Assembly: GCF_000222705.1 (NCBI RefSeq)
Contig: NZ_AFUB01000033.1
Location: 30,796 to 94,795 of the forward strand
Length of the DNA stretch: 64,000 bases
Source: Streptococcus mitis bv. 2 str. SK95
Lineage (GTDB): Bacteria; Bacillota; Bacilli; Lactobacillales; Streptococcaceae
Direction: 5' to 3'
Below are positions 1 through 9,303 of the stretch, piece after piece. Under the pieces are notes generated by a model. The model was not told the origin of the DNA. It ran no database searches and worked only from the letters and a program-made list of their open reading frames with translations. The position numbers were made by a program, and so were the translations under genes. Positions within the stretch are counted from its first letter, which is position 1; the number at the start of each line of letters is the position of its first letter.

Positions 1-167
1 AATGCCAAATATTTCCTCAAAGGCTTGAAGCTCTTCCTCAGAAGCACCAGAAATGCCCTGATAATCTTCCAGATATCCTTCCTCTACAGGATCATCCAAA
101 TCCCAGTCTTCAAAACACTCACAAATATAAGTTTCTATTTTTTAACTTGGTCAATTAGTTGCATCAT
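1..167 (-). pseudogene. Fragment of unrecognised acidic protein, frameshifted, runs off left edge
   Basis: The minus strand reads from tandem ATG codons at 167 and 164 as MMQLIDQVKK and then meets a TAG at 135-137. The next frame over is open from there to the window edge and encodes an acidic stretch (CFEDWDLDDPVEEGYLEDY). Adding one base to the T6 run at 138-143 would join both frames into one protein. The gene is therefore either broken by one base or misread. No good ribosome binding site is visible before the ATG pair. I do not recognise the family. It lies next to ankyrin and SUKH-like genes, so a small immunity-type protein is possible, but that is inference from context only. Confidence 0.4.
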
Positions 168-208
168 TTCACCATGATTTCTTTATTTTATCTGTCTTCC
201 AATGCTTT

Positions 209-1274
209 TTACCGCTTATAACTTGTTTTTTCTAGGAGAAGGGGTTCAGGATTTTGCTTAATCCAAGCAATAGCTAGCTGACACAGGCGGTCTAGGCGAG
301 GCTCGTCATCAAAATCTTTCCCATGAACTTGAGCAATAAGCTCTTTAGTCTCTTCTAATTTTTGATCTGAAAGGGGGGATTCCTAGAGACAAGTATTGAG
401 GGAGAGCTTGAAGCATTTTTCTATAGTCCCTGTCCCAGTTGACTCCACCATTGCGATCCAGTTCATCTCGAACTCGACCTGGTATACGAATAACTTCTCC
501 CTGAACAGTTTTGGCTGCTCCACTTGAAGGAATCAAGAAAGACCATAGTTCCTCATATTGCTCCTCCCAGCTACCTTCTTTTACGAGAATCGGAGAAACT
601 CCATCGTGGGTTATTCGTTTGGCTACCGGCTTGACATCAAACAAAGCATAAAGTTTTTCTAGACCCTGATCTGCTGCTTCTAGATAGTCGGGATTGATCC
701 CTTCTCTATGAAATTCAAAATCTTTACCGATATTTTCGACCTTGTCTTTCATAGCAGATGTTTTCTTAGCACCTGCATCCAACAGCATAGAGGCAATTTC
801 AGCTGTTTGGGCAATATAGATTCCCCGACAGACAGTGAGAACGGAGTCTAGTGGAGTCTGTCCCCTATCATTTTTAGGGTTAACATTTGCTCCCTTTTCT
901 ATGAGAAGTGCAACGGTCTTAGGATGAAAAAACTCAGCTGCCATATGCAGAGGTGTATTTCCATAAGTATTGCTTTTTTCAATATCTGCCCCCAATTCGA
1001 GCAAGAGTTTTACAGTCTCTCTTCCCATGGTTGCCTGACGGTACAAAGGAGTCGCTCCATAATAATCAGGGATATTGATATCCAAGCCCTGTTCGACAAG
1101 CCAGATAACCAATTCATCCGGGACTCCTCCCATATGCAGAGGTGTACATAAGCTAAATCTTCCATCATGAGCGGTTAATTCACAACGGTCATAGACTGCT
1201 TTAAGGGCTTCAATATTTCCTTCATCCATTAAATCCTTAAACTCTTTTGGTAATGTAACTCTTTTCTTTGCCAT
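209..1274 (-). pseudogene. Ankyrin-repeat protein with a C-terminal frameshift
   Basis: The intact frame encodes 309 residues ending at 345. Residues about 37-175 hold four ankyrin repeats with typical TPLH/TPLY and LLLELGADI signatures. The C-terminal part is unassigned. A G6 run at 373-378 sits just before the stop. Removing one base lets the frame continue to a stop at 209, giving about 354 residues with a normal-looking tail (DDEPRLDRLCQLAIAWIKQNPEP). The shorter protein may be a one-base frameshift product. Start ATG 1274 follows an AAAGGA site and is 2 bp from the end of the upstream gene, so they are probably cotranscribed. Ankyrin proteins of this kind often act as immunity or scaffold proteins; the partner is not visible. 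Confidence 0.7.
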
Positions 1275-1276
1275 TT

Positions 1277-1714
1277 TTAGTTCCTTTCTTCTGATTCAGC
1301 ATCTAGGGCAAGCCAATGAAGTTTGTCAACCGTTTTCAAAGTCAGGACTTGTCCATCATAATCATTTTTCAACTCAAGGCCGTTTTGCTCAATAGATATA
1401 TGATTGTACCAGTGGTCTAGGCTGGAGTATTCCCCCGTATGAATGTTGATGAGCATACTCGTTATGGGATTCCAAGTCCCTTTCTTAACTGTTTCTGCTA
1501 AGAGGTAGTAAGCATCTAAAAATATGAGATTTCTCCCATAGATCCAAAAGGGTAGATCAAGCCCCAACAAAGGCAACTTGGCAGAAAAAATCTCATCACC
1601 GTGTGGTGGAACGGTTTCATAATGAAATTCTATCTCACTGCCATAATAGGCAATCAGGGCTCCCTGACATCCGATATTTTGAGGAATCCCTTCCTCAGCT
1701 ACAATAAATTCCAT
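1277..1714 (-). CDS. Hypothetical protein in immunity-like cluster
   Basis: A 145-residue soluble protein with many aromatic residues, no signal peptide and no membrane segment. The start at 1714 has a strong GAAGGAG site. I do not recognise a family. It is packed between a SUKH-like gene (18 bp upstream) and the ankyrin gene (2 bp downstream), all on the minus strand, so the three are likely one transcript. The phrase INIHTGEYSSLDHW recalls SMI1/KNR4-type proteins, where a note of stored content precedes a conserved Trp, but this is too weak for a family call. An immunity role is inferred from the neighbours only. Confidence 0.6.
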   Translation of the reverse strand: MEFIVAEEGIPQNIGCQGALIAYYGSEIEFHYETVPPHGDEIFSAKLPLLGLDLPFWIYGRNLIFLDAYYLLAETVKKGTWNPITSMLINIHTGEYSSLDHWYNHISIEQNGLELKNDYDGQVLTLKTVDKLHWLALDAESEERN

Positions 1715-1732
1715 GACCTGCTCCTTCTATTT

Positions 1733-2302
1733 TCAATCATAAAACCCGACCAGACTCTGCCAAAATATCAAACTGGACGCATGACCTATTCTAGTCATCA
1801 AGTGGATGAAGTCACTTTCACAACCCTTCCAAACTGCAGATTGGGCCGTTCCCATGGCTCTAACAAATGCTAGAAAATCTGGTGTCAGCCATATTTTTTC
1901 ATCATAGTTCATCTCTGCATCAAGAGCATAGACCGCCCCAGATTGACAATCCAGCAAAATAGTGTAGGGATCTCCATTTGCAATGATGATCAAGCCTCTT
2001 TCTTGTAGAGTCGAGTAATCGTGGTATTCCAAATTGCGATTGATCAGCCAAGTAAGACTAGTGTCGTCCCCATATCCAAACTGGAAACTTAAAAAACCGA
2101 CCTGCCCCCAGTTATAGGCCAAAATATACTTCCTAAATATCGGATCCAAATCTTGTATTTGCAGTTGTTTTTTCAAACGATCCAGTTCAGACACAGGCAC
2201 TTCAGTATGGCTCGGGACAATTCCTTCTCTTATCTCAGGGTCAAGCCCTTGCATTGCTTCCTCAATAATGGAAATAATTTGGTCAATTGTCAATAATTCC
2301 AT
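1733..2302 (-). CDS. SMI1/KNR4 (SUKH-like) family protein
   Basis: About 189 residues. The ATG at 2302 is preferred over an upstream start at 2323 because a GGAGG site lies seven bases before it. The order of elements fits the SUKH superfamily: an N-terminal helix, then PVSELDRLKKQLQ and FRKYILAYNWG, then GLIIIANGDPYTILLDCQSG, where the last segment is the usual ANGD...LLD strand pair, and finally an acidic aromatic stretch before LTPDFLAFVRAMG. SUKH proteins commonly serve as immunity proteins for secreted nuclease toxins. No toxin gene is present in the window. It heads the minus-strand cluster of immunity-like genes at the left edge. Confidence 0.7.
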   Translation of the reverse strand: MELLTIDQIISIIEEAMQGLDPEIREGIVPSHTEVPVSELDRLKKQLQIQDLDPIFRKYILAYNWGQVGFLSFQFGYGDDTSLTWLINRNLEYHDYSTLQERGLIIIANGDPYTILLDCQSGAVYALDAEMNYDEKIWLTPDFLAFVRAMGTAQSAVWKGCESDFIHLMTRIGHASSLIFWQSLVGFYD

Positions 2303-2473
2303 TGTCAACCTCCGGCTATACATAGGGCATTATCTAGGGTAAGCTAGCTGGTTTGGGACTTCATTTATCTAATGAACTTTCTTATCTCAATTATACTCCA
2401 AAACTATCAAATAGAGATAAACTACCAGTATTTTCAGAGATTATTTTTGATCAACAACTCCTCCTTATTAAAG

Positions 2474-2503
2474 CAAAAAGCCATTCCTCAAGGGAACAGC
2501 TTT
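2474..2503 (-). terminator. Rho-independent terminator after the SDR gene
   Basis: On the minus strand a GAAAGC..TTCC arm pairs with GGAA..GCTTTTT around a small loop, followed by T residues. It lies against the stop codon of the SDR gene at 2505 and closes the miaA-hflX-rnz operon. Confidence 0.7.
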
Positions 2504-2504
2504 C

Positions 2505-3260
2505 TCACTTATAATTAAAGATTCCCCCTGCCAACTTATCAGCTAGTTTAGGAAAGAGGCTATAAAATTTGTGGGCTAAATTGAGCAAAAGTGGAAGATT
2601 GAGTTCTCGTTTGTTTTTTCCTATGGTCTTGACGATTTTTTTAGCAACCACATCTGGTTCTAAGAGAAATCGATCAACAGACTTGAGGTAGCTGCCATCT
2701 GGGTCTGCCTGGTCAAAAAATCCTGTTCGGATTGGACCTGGATTGACTGTTGTTACATAAACACCATAGGGCATAAGTTCGAGGCGCAGAGCGTTTGAAA
2801 ATCCAATCGCTGCAAACTTTGTCGCTGAGTAGAGACTGGACTTGCTAGTCGCTATCAAACCTGCCATACTGACGATATTGATAATATGCCCCTTTCGGCT
2901 TTTCTTCATTCGAGACGCAAGGCGACGAGACAAGTTCATTAGGGCAAAGGTATTGACCTCAAACATCTGGTGAATGTCTTTGTCAGAAATCTGGTCAAAA
3001 TCTTCAAAAATCCCATAGCCCGCGTTGTTGACCAAGACATCGATCTTGTCATAGCGGAGATAGAGGTCAGCTACCAGAGTTTCTAGGGCTGAGTCATCAG
3101 TAATATCGATTTCAATCAATTCTACATGGGGATGATTTCCGTAGAGTTGTGCTAGCTTTTCCTTGTTTCTACCTAGTAAGATGAGTTGGTCATTTGGCAA
3201 GAGTTTGACCATTTCTTTGGCTAAGCCACCGCTAGCCCCAGTTATGATGATGGTGCGCAT
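2505..3260 (-). CDS. Short-chain dehydrogenase/reductase (SDR)
   Basis: A classical SDR of 251 residues. The N-terminal Rossmann motif TGASGGLA is at residues 7-14, NNAG at about 87-90, and the catalytic Tyr-Lys pair appears as YSATK near residue 150 with a Ser about 13 residues earlier. It should be a cytoplasmic NAD(P)H-dependent oxidoreductase; the substrate cannot be read from sequence. The protein resembles the YqjQ/DltE type often found next to rnz in streptococci. Start 3260 has a GAGAAAGGA site. It lies 20 bp after rnz and is the last gene of the operon. Confidence 0.85.
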   Translation of the reverse strand: MRTIIITGASGGLAKEMVKLLPNDQLILLGRNKEKLAQLYGNHPHVELIEIDITDDSALETLVADLYLRYDKIDVLVNNAGYGIFEDFDQISDKDIHQMFEVNTFALMNLSRRLASRMKKSRKGHIINIVSMAGLIATSKSSLYSATKFAAIGFSNALRLELMPYGVYVTTVNPGPIRTGFFDQADPDGSYLKSVDRFLLEPDVVAKKIVKTIGKNKRELNLPLLLNLAHKFYSLFPKLADKLAGGIFNYK

Positions 3261-3280
3261 ACTTATCCTTTCTCAATCTT

Positions 3281-4210
3281 CTAGATTTCAACTTCTTCCA
3301 GATCTTTAACCACATGGACATTTTCAAAAACAGTGGCCGCATCTTTCTTGAGCTGGCTGATATCTTTTGAAAGGAAACGAGCGCTGATATGATTGAGCAG
3401 GAGGCGCTTAGCACTGGCTTCAGCCGCTACTTGCGCTGCCTGCATATTGGTTGAGTGACCGTGATTGCGAGCAATTTTTTCATCTCCCTTGCCATAAGTT
3501 GACTCGTGGACAAGGACATCGGCATTAACAGCTAGACGCACACTCGCATTGGTTTTTCGGGTGTCACCCAGAATAGTAATAATCTTACCAGGTCGTGGTG
3601 CTGAGATATAGTCAGCTGCCTTGATTTCAGTTCCGTCTTCTAGAACAACGTCCTGACCATTCTTGATTTTTCCAAAAAGCGGGCCGAACGGAACACCAGC
3701 AGCCTTGAGTTTTTCAGCATCCAGCGTTCCTTCCAAGTCCTTTTGCATGACACGATAGCCAACACAGAAAATCGTGTGGTCCAGCTCCTCTGCATACACA
3801 GTGAATTTATCGGTCTCAAGGATTTTCCCTAGAGAATCTTGGTCAAACTCATGAAAATGAATGCGGTAAGGCAGACGAGAACCTGACACACGAAGACTGG
3901 TTAAAACAAATGACTTAATGCCTTGGGGACCATAGATGTCCAAATCTGTCTGCTCTTCATTAGCCTGAAAAGCACGGCTGGAGAGAAAACCTGGTAAACC
4001 AAAAATGTGGTCTCCATGCAGGTGGGTGATAAAGATTTTGCTGACCTTCCGTGGTCGAATCGTGGTTTCCAGAATGCGATTTTGCGTTCCTTCCCCACAG
4101 TCAAAGAGCCAGACTTCGTTAATCTCGTCCAAGAGTTTCAGGGCGAGACTTGAAACGTTGCGGGCTTTAGAGGGCTGACCAGCCCCCGTTCCTAAAAATT
4201 GAATATCCAT
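3281..4210 (-). CDS. rnz: Ribonuclease Z
   Basis: A 309-residue metallo-beta-lactamase-fold endonuclease that cleaves the 3' trailer of tRNA precursors lacking encoded CCA. The N-terminus [14 protein letters not shown] is typical of RNase Z. The zinc motif HLHGDH is near residue 63, and further conserved His/Asp positions appear as LGDTR and NHGHST. Length and order match the bacterial short form. It is 14 bp downstream of a hypothetical gene and 20 bp upstream of the SDR gene. Its place in an operon with miaA makes a tRNA-maturation grouping. Confidence 0.93.
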   Translation of the reverse strand: MDIQFLGTGAGQPSKARNVSSLALKLLDEINEVWLFDCGEGTQNRILETTIRPRKVSKIFITHLHGDHIFGLPGFLSSRAFQANEEQTDLDIYGPQGIKSFVLTSLRVSGSRLPYRIHFHEFDQDSLGKILETDKFTVYAEELDHTIFCVGYRVMQKDLEGTLDAEKLKAAGVPFGPLFGKIKNGQDVVLEDGTEIKAADYISAPRPGKIITILGDTRKTNASVRLAVNADVLVHESTYGKGDEKIARNHGHSTNMQAAQVAAEASAKRLLLNHISARFLSKDISQLKKDAATVFENVHVVKDLEEVEI

Positions 4211-4224
4211 TCGATACTTTCTAA

Positions 4225-4848
4225 TTAATCAATATATAACATAGCTGTGCGATTTTCCGATCGAAAATAGCGCTTGCCAGAAAAAGCAGCAGCTTCTTGC
4301 AGTAAATCCTCTTGGCTATAGCCTTTGAGACGTTTGCGACCATCAGCCAAGCTTTCCAAATCTGTCAAAGCTGTGAGACTCTCCACACTAACAACTTCCT
4401 CTTCTCCGGCATCCTTCATGTAAATCTTTCCAGACTCTTCAAAGACGAGTTGATGGGGGAAAATTTGCGCAATCTCAAAAAGCAAGTCATCCGAGATTTC
4501 CTCTTCATTTTCAGAGAAAATCCGCCCCAAGCCCTCACTCTCATAGCAAAAGCCAAAGGATTTGCCAGATAAATTAAGACGAATAAAAGGCTTATTTTCA
4601 AAGGTGAAACTTGGCTCAGCATTGTAGAGGTTCAGTTCCTGACTGAGTTCTGCAAAGTAATCTGTCGCAGCCTGAGGGCTCTTTTTCTGATAAAGTTCTG
4701 CAAAGTAAGCATTGACTACACTCGGAGGAGGAGTAATAAGTGCCAATTGCTCCTGCTCTGTTTTACCAGCTAGAAGCTGATCCAGATAGACCTTGTCTAG
4801 ACTCGTATAGCCCCCATATTTTAGAGCCAAAGTTTTGATATCAATCAT
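4225..4848 (-). CDS. Conserved hypothetical protein between hflX and rnz
   Basis: A soluble 207-residue protein, acidic, with no membrane segment or signal peptide. I know a gene at this position between hflX and rnz in pneumococci but no function for it. The start at 4848 overlaps the end of hflX by 8 bp, which indicates translational coupling. The C-terminal third ([19 protein letters not shown]) looks helical. No catalytic motif is recognised. Gene position suggests a link to tRNA or ribosome maintenance, but that is context only. Confidence 0.75.
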   Translation of the reverse strand: MIDIKTLALKYGGYTSLDKVYLDQLLAGKTEQEQLALITPPPSVVNAYFAELYQKKSPQAATDYFAELSQELNLYNAEPSFTFENKPFIRLNLSGKSFGFCYESEGLGRIFSENEEEISDDLLFEIAQIFPHQLVFEESGKIYMKDAGEEEVVSVESLTALTDLESLADGRKRLKGYSQEDLLQEAAAFSGKRYFRSENRTAMLYID

Positions 4849-6079
4849 AAAATTCTTCTAACCTCCATTTATTTTTCTCCGAAATGTAGCCTGTGATCAC
4901 TTCTCCATCCTCTTGATAATCACGTTCTTCAATAATCGCTACACTTTCCAAATCATGAATCTTGTAAGACTTAGAAAAGGGCACACGCAGAGTAAAGACT
5001 TCAAAAATATCCTTGATCTTCTCCAAAAACAATGCTTGCAAGTTCTCACGACTATCCTCAGACTTGGCAGAAATGAGAGCATACGGCGTTTGGGTAGGCG
5101 TGAAATCCCCCACCAAATCCGCTTTATTATAAAGGGTCAGGCGAGGAATATCCTCCATATCCAAGTCTTTCATGATAGACAGAACCGTTTTTTCATGCTC
5201 CTCATGGTAAGGATTGCTGGCATCGATGACATGAACCAAGAGGTCTACATGCTTGCTTTCTTCCAAAGTCGACTTGAAACTGGACACCAACTCTGTCGGC
5301 AGATCTTGGATAAAGCCAACCGTATCAGTTAAAGTCACCTGAAGATTGCCCCCTATATGAATACTCTTTGTCGTCGCATCCAGAGTCGCAAATAGCTCAT
5401 CTGCCTCATACTGGGTCTTGCTGGTCAAGGTGTTCATGATAGTCGATTTCCCAGCATTGGTGTAACCAATCAAACCAATCTTAAAGGTGCTTGATTCCAG
5501 ACGCTTTTCTCTGACTGTCGCCCGATTTTTCTCAACCACCTTGAGCTGGCGCTCGATATCTGTGATTTGATTGCGAACACTACGACGGTTCAGTTCCAGC
5601 TGGCTTTCACCAGGACCACGGGAACCAATTCCCCCTGCCTGACGGCTGAGCATAATCCCCTGACCAACCAAGCGGGGTAAGAGGTACTTAAGCTGGGCCA
5701 AATGAACTTGGAGTTTCCCTTCATGACTTCGAGCCCGCATGGCAAAGATATCTAGAATCAACTGCATACGGTCAATAACCTTAACTCCCAGAACTTCCTC
5801 TAGATTGACATTTTGCCGTGGTGTCAGACGGTTGTTGACAATGACAGTAGTAATTTCTTCTGCATCCACCATGAGCGCAATTTCTTCCAACTTACCAGAA
5901 CCTACGAATGTCTTGGAGTCGTATTTTTCACGTTTTTGTCTGTAGCTATCCACAACGACTGCCCCAGCAGTTTTTGCTAGACTAGCCAGTTCTTCCATGG
6001 AGAGGTCAAAATTGTCCATGCCCTGCAATTCTACACCGATGAGCAGGACTCGCTCCTCTTTTTTCTCCGTTTCAATCAT
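4841..6079 (-). CDS. hflX: GTPase HflX
   Basis: A 412-residue HflX-family GTPase, a ribosome-splitting and rescue factor under stress. The N-terminal HflX domain contains [18 protein letters not shown] near residues 145-162, a family signature. The G domain follows with GYTNAGKST (P-loop, about 205-213), DTVGF (G3) and NKAD (G4). The start at 6079 overlaps the end of miaA by 8 bp, and its own end overlaps the next gene by 8 bp. The miaA-hflX pairing is widely conserved in bacteria. Confidence 0.95.
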   Translation of the reverse strand: MIETEKKEERVLLIGVELQGMDNFDLSMEELASLAKTAGAVVVDSYRQKREKYDSKTFVGSGKLEEIALMVDAEEITTVIVNNRLTPRQNVNLEEVLGVKVIDRMQLILDIFAMRARSHEGKLQVHLAQLKYLLPRLVGQGIMLSRQAGGIGSRGPGESQLELNRRSVRNQITDIERQLKVVEKNRATVREKRLESSTFKIGLIGYTNAGKSTIMNTLTSKTQYEADELFATLDATTKSIHIGGNLQVTLTDTVGFIQDLPTELVSSFKSTLEESKHVDLLVHVIDASNPYHEEHEKTVLSIMKDLDMEDIPRLTLYNKADLVGDFTPTQTPYALISAKSEDSRENLQALFLEKIKDIFEVFTLRVPFSKSYKIHDLESVAIIEERDYQEDGEVITGYISEKNKWRLEEFYD

Positions 6080-6956
6080 CTAAAAACTCCTCTATCTGGC
6101 TTAAAATGCAGTCCTGCACGCCAGGCTCTCCTATCTGATAAAAGGTGACCTGCATGCGATTACGGAACCAGGTCAACTGACGCTTGGCAAAACGGCGGGT
6201 CGCCTGTTTAAGACTCTCGCTCGCTTCCTCAAGAGTTTGCTCCCTACGGAAATAAGGAAAGAGTTCCTTGTAGCCAATGCCTTTGGCTGCCTGCGCATCT
6301 GGATAATAGTCAAAAAGCCACTTAGCCTCATCCAAAAGCCCAGCCTCAAACATCAGATCCACTCGGCGATTGATGCGTTCATAAAGCTGACTGCGTTCAT
6401 CATCCAAGCAGATAATCAGAGGTTCATACAAGGTCTCTTTATTTTCCAAATCCTGACCAAAATGGGCAATCTCCAAGGCACGCATAGCACGACGACGGTT
6501 AAACTGAGGAATCTCAATGCCTGCTTGCTCAACGAGTTGGGCTAATTCCTCATCCGAATAAGGCTCCAAACTAGCTCGATAGGCTAAAATCTCCTCATGA
6601 GGTGTCTCCCCACCTAGGTGGTAGCCTTCCAGCAAGCTCTGGATATAAAGCCCTGTGCCTCCAGCGATAATAGCAAGCTTGCCACGTCTCTGAATATCCT
6701 CAATAGCCTTCTTAGCTTCTGAAACAAAATCAAAAGCCGAGTAAGACTCGGTCACCTCTCTGACATCAATCAAATGATGAGGAACAGCTGCTTGCTCCTC
6801 TGGGCTAGCCTTGGCCGTCCCAATATCTAACCCTCTATAAACTTGCTGACTGTCACCGCTGACCACCTCTCCACCAAAGCGCTTGGCTACTTCAATAGCA
6901 AGGGCTGTCTTCCCAACAGCAGTCGGTCCAACAATCACAATTATTTTTGTTTTCAT
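6072..6956 (-). CDS. miaA: tRNA dimethylallyltransferase MiaA
   Basis: A 294-residue enzyme that adds a dimethylallyl group to A37 of tRNAs reading codons starting with U. The P-loop GPTAVGKT starts near residue 10, followed by [17 protein letters not shown] and DVREV, which are family hallmarks. I chose ATG 6956 over the upstream 6980 because an AAGGA site sits six bases before it and the protein then begins [12 protein letters not shown], as in homologues. It heads the minus-strand operon. Confidence 0.94.
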   Translation of the reverse strand: MKTKIIVIVGPTAVGKTALAIEVAKRFGGEVVSGDSQQVYRGLDIGTAKASPEEQAAVPHHLIDVREVTESYSAFDFVSEAKKAIEDIQRRGKLAIIAGGTGLYIQSLLEGYHLGGETPHEEILAYRASLEPYSDEELAQLVEQAGIEIPQFNRRRAMRALEIAHFGQDLENKETLYEPLIICLDDERSQLYERINRRVDLMFEAGLLDEAKWLFDYYPDAQAAKGIGYKELFPYFRREQTLEEASESLKQATRRFAKRQLTWFRNRMQVTFYQIGEPGVQDCILSQIEEFLDD

Positions 6957-7076
6957 CTTTTTTCCTTGAAAAATTCCCATTTTTTCGTTACTATTATTAT
7001 ATCATAAAAAGGTCAGTCAGAAAAATGCTACCACTTGAGGAGCCTGGCTGATCGGGAAGATAAAGGAGGAAGACTC

Positions 7077-7247
7077 ATGGCTAAAGGATTCGCTAAAGGT
7101 CTTGTAACAGGTGTCGCAGGAACTGTCGCTGCCGTTGCAGGTGCAGTATACGCAATTAAAAAGAAAGTGATTGAGCCAGAAGAGCAAAAAGCAGCTTTCA
7201 TCGAAGAAAATCGCAAAAAAGCAGCTCGCCGCCGCGTATCACATTAA
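7077..7247 (+). CDS. DUF3042 family small protein
   Basis: A 56-residue protein with MAKGFAKGLVTG followed by one Gly/Ala/Val-rich hydrophobic segment and a Lys/Arg-rich tail (EENRKKAARRR). This is the DUF3042 pattern, found in many lactic acid bacteria with no known role. ATG 7077 is chosen over 7035 because of a perfect AAGGAGG eight bases upstream and because homologues start MAKGF. It stands alone on the plus strand, divergent from miaA and convergent with thyA. Confidence 0.8.
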   Translation: MAKGFAKGLVTGVAGTVAAVAGAVYAIKKKVIEPEEQKAAFIEENRKKAARRRVSH

Positions 7248-7251
7248 GCAT

Positions 7252-7283
7252 AAAAAGAAGTTGAGAAATCTCAACTTCTTTTT
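7252..7283. terminator. Bidirectional terminator between DUF3042 gene and thyA
   Basis: A perfect 14-bp inverted repeat (AAAAAGAAGTTGAG and CTCAACTTCTTTTT) with a four-base loop. A and T runs on both sides allow it to serve the converging genes on both strands. Confidence 0.9.
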
Positions 7284-7289
7284 AATTTC

Positions 7290-8129
7290 TTAAATAGCCA
7301 AATCAAACTTCAGTTGCGGCTTGACTGGATCATAGTCGACCAACTCAAAGTCTTCGGCTTTGATGTCAAAGAAATTGGTCCCATCAGGCACATTCAAAAC
7401 CAAGCGAGGTTGGCAGTTTGACGGCTCACGACGGAGCAATTCCTCTGCTTGTTCAAACTGATTATCATAGATATGAAGGTTATTGATAAAGTAGAAAAAC
7501 TTCCCAACCTTCCAGCCAAAGTGTTTAGCAATCATCATTTGCAAAGCTACGTACTGCATAGCGTTAATGTGGTGAGCCACCAGCATATCATTAGAACGCT
7601 GGGTCAAGGTCGCATCCAGATAGATTTCCCCATCTACTCGACGGACATCAAACATGGTCTGAAAGGCGCATGGAAGAAGACCATCTGTCTCCTCAAAAGC
7701 TTGGTAATCCCAGAGCGAGATGATATTTCGACGGTTCCAAGGGTTGGCTTCCAACTGCTTGAGAATCTTATTAATGATGTCGTGCTTCTTAACGACCGCC
7801 CCATAGCGCTCACCGATGGTCCCCGTCTCTCCCACTTCCCAGTCATTCCAGTAGTGGACATTGTACTTGTCATTGAGCACTTCTAGGCTATTAGACTGAT
7901 CCTGGTAGATCCAGAGCACTTCCTTGATGGCAGATTTGATTGCAATGGGACGTAGGGTTGTGATAGGAAATTCTCCCTTAGACAAATCATACTCCGCAAA
8001 GGCACCCGTTACGTACTTGGAGTTGGCAACTGTCCCATCTTTGTACTTGGGACGAGCCTGCTCAGAAAAGACACCGTCTTTGAGGATTCGTTCAATATTC
8101 TCTTTAAAAATCGTATCAGCTTTTGTCAT
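7290..8129 (-). CDS. thyA: Thymidylate synthase
   Basis: A 279-residue ThyA converting dUMP to dTMP with methylenetetrahydrofolate. The catalytic cysteine is in [10 protein letters not shown] near residue 154, followed by QRSNDMLVA and the conserved C-terminal folate-contacting region. The C-terminus ends in a short hydrophobic segment, as is usual. GAGGTGA before ATG 8129 supports the start. It is a single gene convergent with the DUF3042 gene. Confidence 0.95.
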   Translation of the reverse strand: MTKADTIFKENIERILKDGVFSEQARPKYKDGTVANSKYVTGAFAEYDLSKGEFPITTLRPIAIKSAIKEVLWIYQDQSNSLEVLNDKYNVHYWNDWEVGETGTIGERYGAVVKKHDIINKILKQLEANPWNRRNIISLWDYQAFEETDGLLPCAFQTMFDVRRVDGEIYLDATLTQRSNDMLVAHHINAMQYVALQMMIAKHFGWKVGKFFYFINNLHIYDNQFEQAEELLRREPSNCQPRLVLNVPDGTNFFDIKAEDFELVDYDPVKPQLKFDLAI

Positions 8130-8176
8130 TTGCTCTCACCTCATTTATTGTCCTAACTAGTATAGCATAAAAAAAG

Positions 8177-8223
8177 AAAGGAGGAAAATCACTGGCTTTA
8201 AAGTAGTGTTTTTCCCCCTTTTT
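8177..8223 (-). terminator. Terminator after glk
   Basis: On the minus strand a long imperfect stem joins AAAGGGGGAAAAACACT with AGTGATTTTCCTCCTTT, then a T-rich run. It lies just after the glk stop and before the thyA promoter region. Confidence 0.8.
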
Positions 8224-8229
8224 ATTATC

Positions 8230-9189
8230 TTATTGCAATACAAGTGATGCTGCCCCGATAACTCCAGCATCATTTCCTAGAGTTGCAAGAGCCAATTTTG
8301 TAGATGTGCGTACTTGAGGGAAGGTATTTTCATCATAAACCTTTTGCACGCCTTGGAGAAGGAATTCTCCCGCAGCTGACACCCCACCACCGATAACGAT
8401 AGTTGATGGGTTGAGGATTGATCCGATATTAGCACACGCAATACCCAAGTAACGTGAGAAGTTACGGTAAACGATCAAAGCAAGGTCGTCCCCTTCTTTT
8501 GCAAGGTCAAAGACAGTTTTGGCTGTTACTTCTTCACCATCGTCAATCAAGCGTTTCAAGGCTGCATCGCCTTCATACTCATCCGCATAACGACGAGTCA
8601 AGTTGACAATCCCTGTTGCAGAAGCAACTGTCTCAAGACAGCCTTTTTTACCACAGGTACATGCGATTGGTTGGTCAAAGTCAACAGTGATGTGGCCAAG
8701 CTCTCCTGCTGCACCAGCAACACCGTGAAGCAGTTTTCCTTCTGCAACGATACCGCCACCAACACCAGTACCGAGTGTCATAAAGACAACGTCAGGTTGA
8801 TTTTCACCAGCCCCCATCCAACGCTCACCAAGAGCAGCTACGTTGGCATCATTATCGATGAAGAATGGAATACCCAAAGCTTTTTCAATCTTTTCTTTAA
8901 TCGGTTGAAGGGTTTTCCAGTTTAGGTTGTAGGCACCGATAACAGTTCCTTTTTCACGGTCAACCACACCAGGTGATCCCATCCCAATGCCTCGGAAATC
9001 CGTAGCTGACAATCCAAGCAAGTCCAAACGATGCTGAATAGACTCAATCATATCATCTACGATATGGCTTCCTTCATCCAAAATGTTAGTCTTAATAGAC
9101 CATTTTTCTTGGATTTCTCCCTCTTGAGTTAAAATTGCAAATTTGATAGATGTTCCACCAAGGTCAATCCCAATAATCTTTTGACTCAT
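8230..9189 (-). CDS. glk: ROK-family glucokinase
   Basis: A 319-residue ROK kinase that phosphorylates glucose with ATP in the cytoplasm. The phosphate motif IGIDLGGTSIKFA is at the N-terminus. The zinc-binding ROK signature CTCGKKGCLE is near residue 175, and the catalytic region ENDAN appears here as FIDNDANVAALGE. Length matches bacterial glucokinases. It has its own promoter and terminator. It supplies glucose-6-phosphate and would take glucose released by the raffinose and beta-glucoside genes in this window. Confidence 0.93.
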   Translation of the reverse strand: MSQKIIGIDLGGTSIKFAILTQEGEIQEKWSIKTNILDEGSHIVDDMIESIQHRLDLLGLSATDFRGIGMGSPGVVDREKGTVIGAYNLNWKTLQPIKEKIEKALGIPFFIDNDANVAALGERWMGAGENQPDVVFMTLGTGVGGGIVAEGKLLHGVAGAAGELGHITVDFDQPIACTCGKKGCLETVASATGIVNLTRRYADEYEGDAALKRLIDDGEEVTAKTVFDLAKEGDDLALIVYRNFSRYLGIACANIGSILNPSTIVIGGGVSAAGEFLLQGVQKVYDENTFPQVRTSTKLALATLGNDAGVIGAASLVLQ

Positions 9190-9226
9190 CGTCTTCTCCT
9201 TTTTAATTGAAAATGCTTACAGATAT

Positions 9227-9264
9227 AGTATAACAAAATCATTAGATTTGTGCAAAGCTTTGCA
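9227..9264 (-). promoter_or_regulatory. glk promoter with a perfect 14-bp palindrome over the -35 box
   Basis: On the minus strand TTGCAC (9255-9250) is 17 bases from TATACT (9232-9227). The palindrome TGCAAAGCTTTGCA at 9251-9264 covers the -35 box. It resembles a cre site in its ends but lacks the central CG, so the binding protein is not identified. Confidence 0.7.
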
Positions 9265-9303
9265 TGAAAAAGTTACATCTAATAATTAATAACTATTTAT
9301 CCC

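Noticed and set aside
9251-9264. Calling TGCAAAGCTTTGCA a CcpA cre site
   Set aside because: The essential central CG of cre is missing, so it is reported only as an unassigned palindrome.
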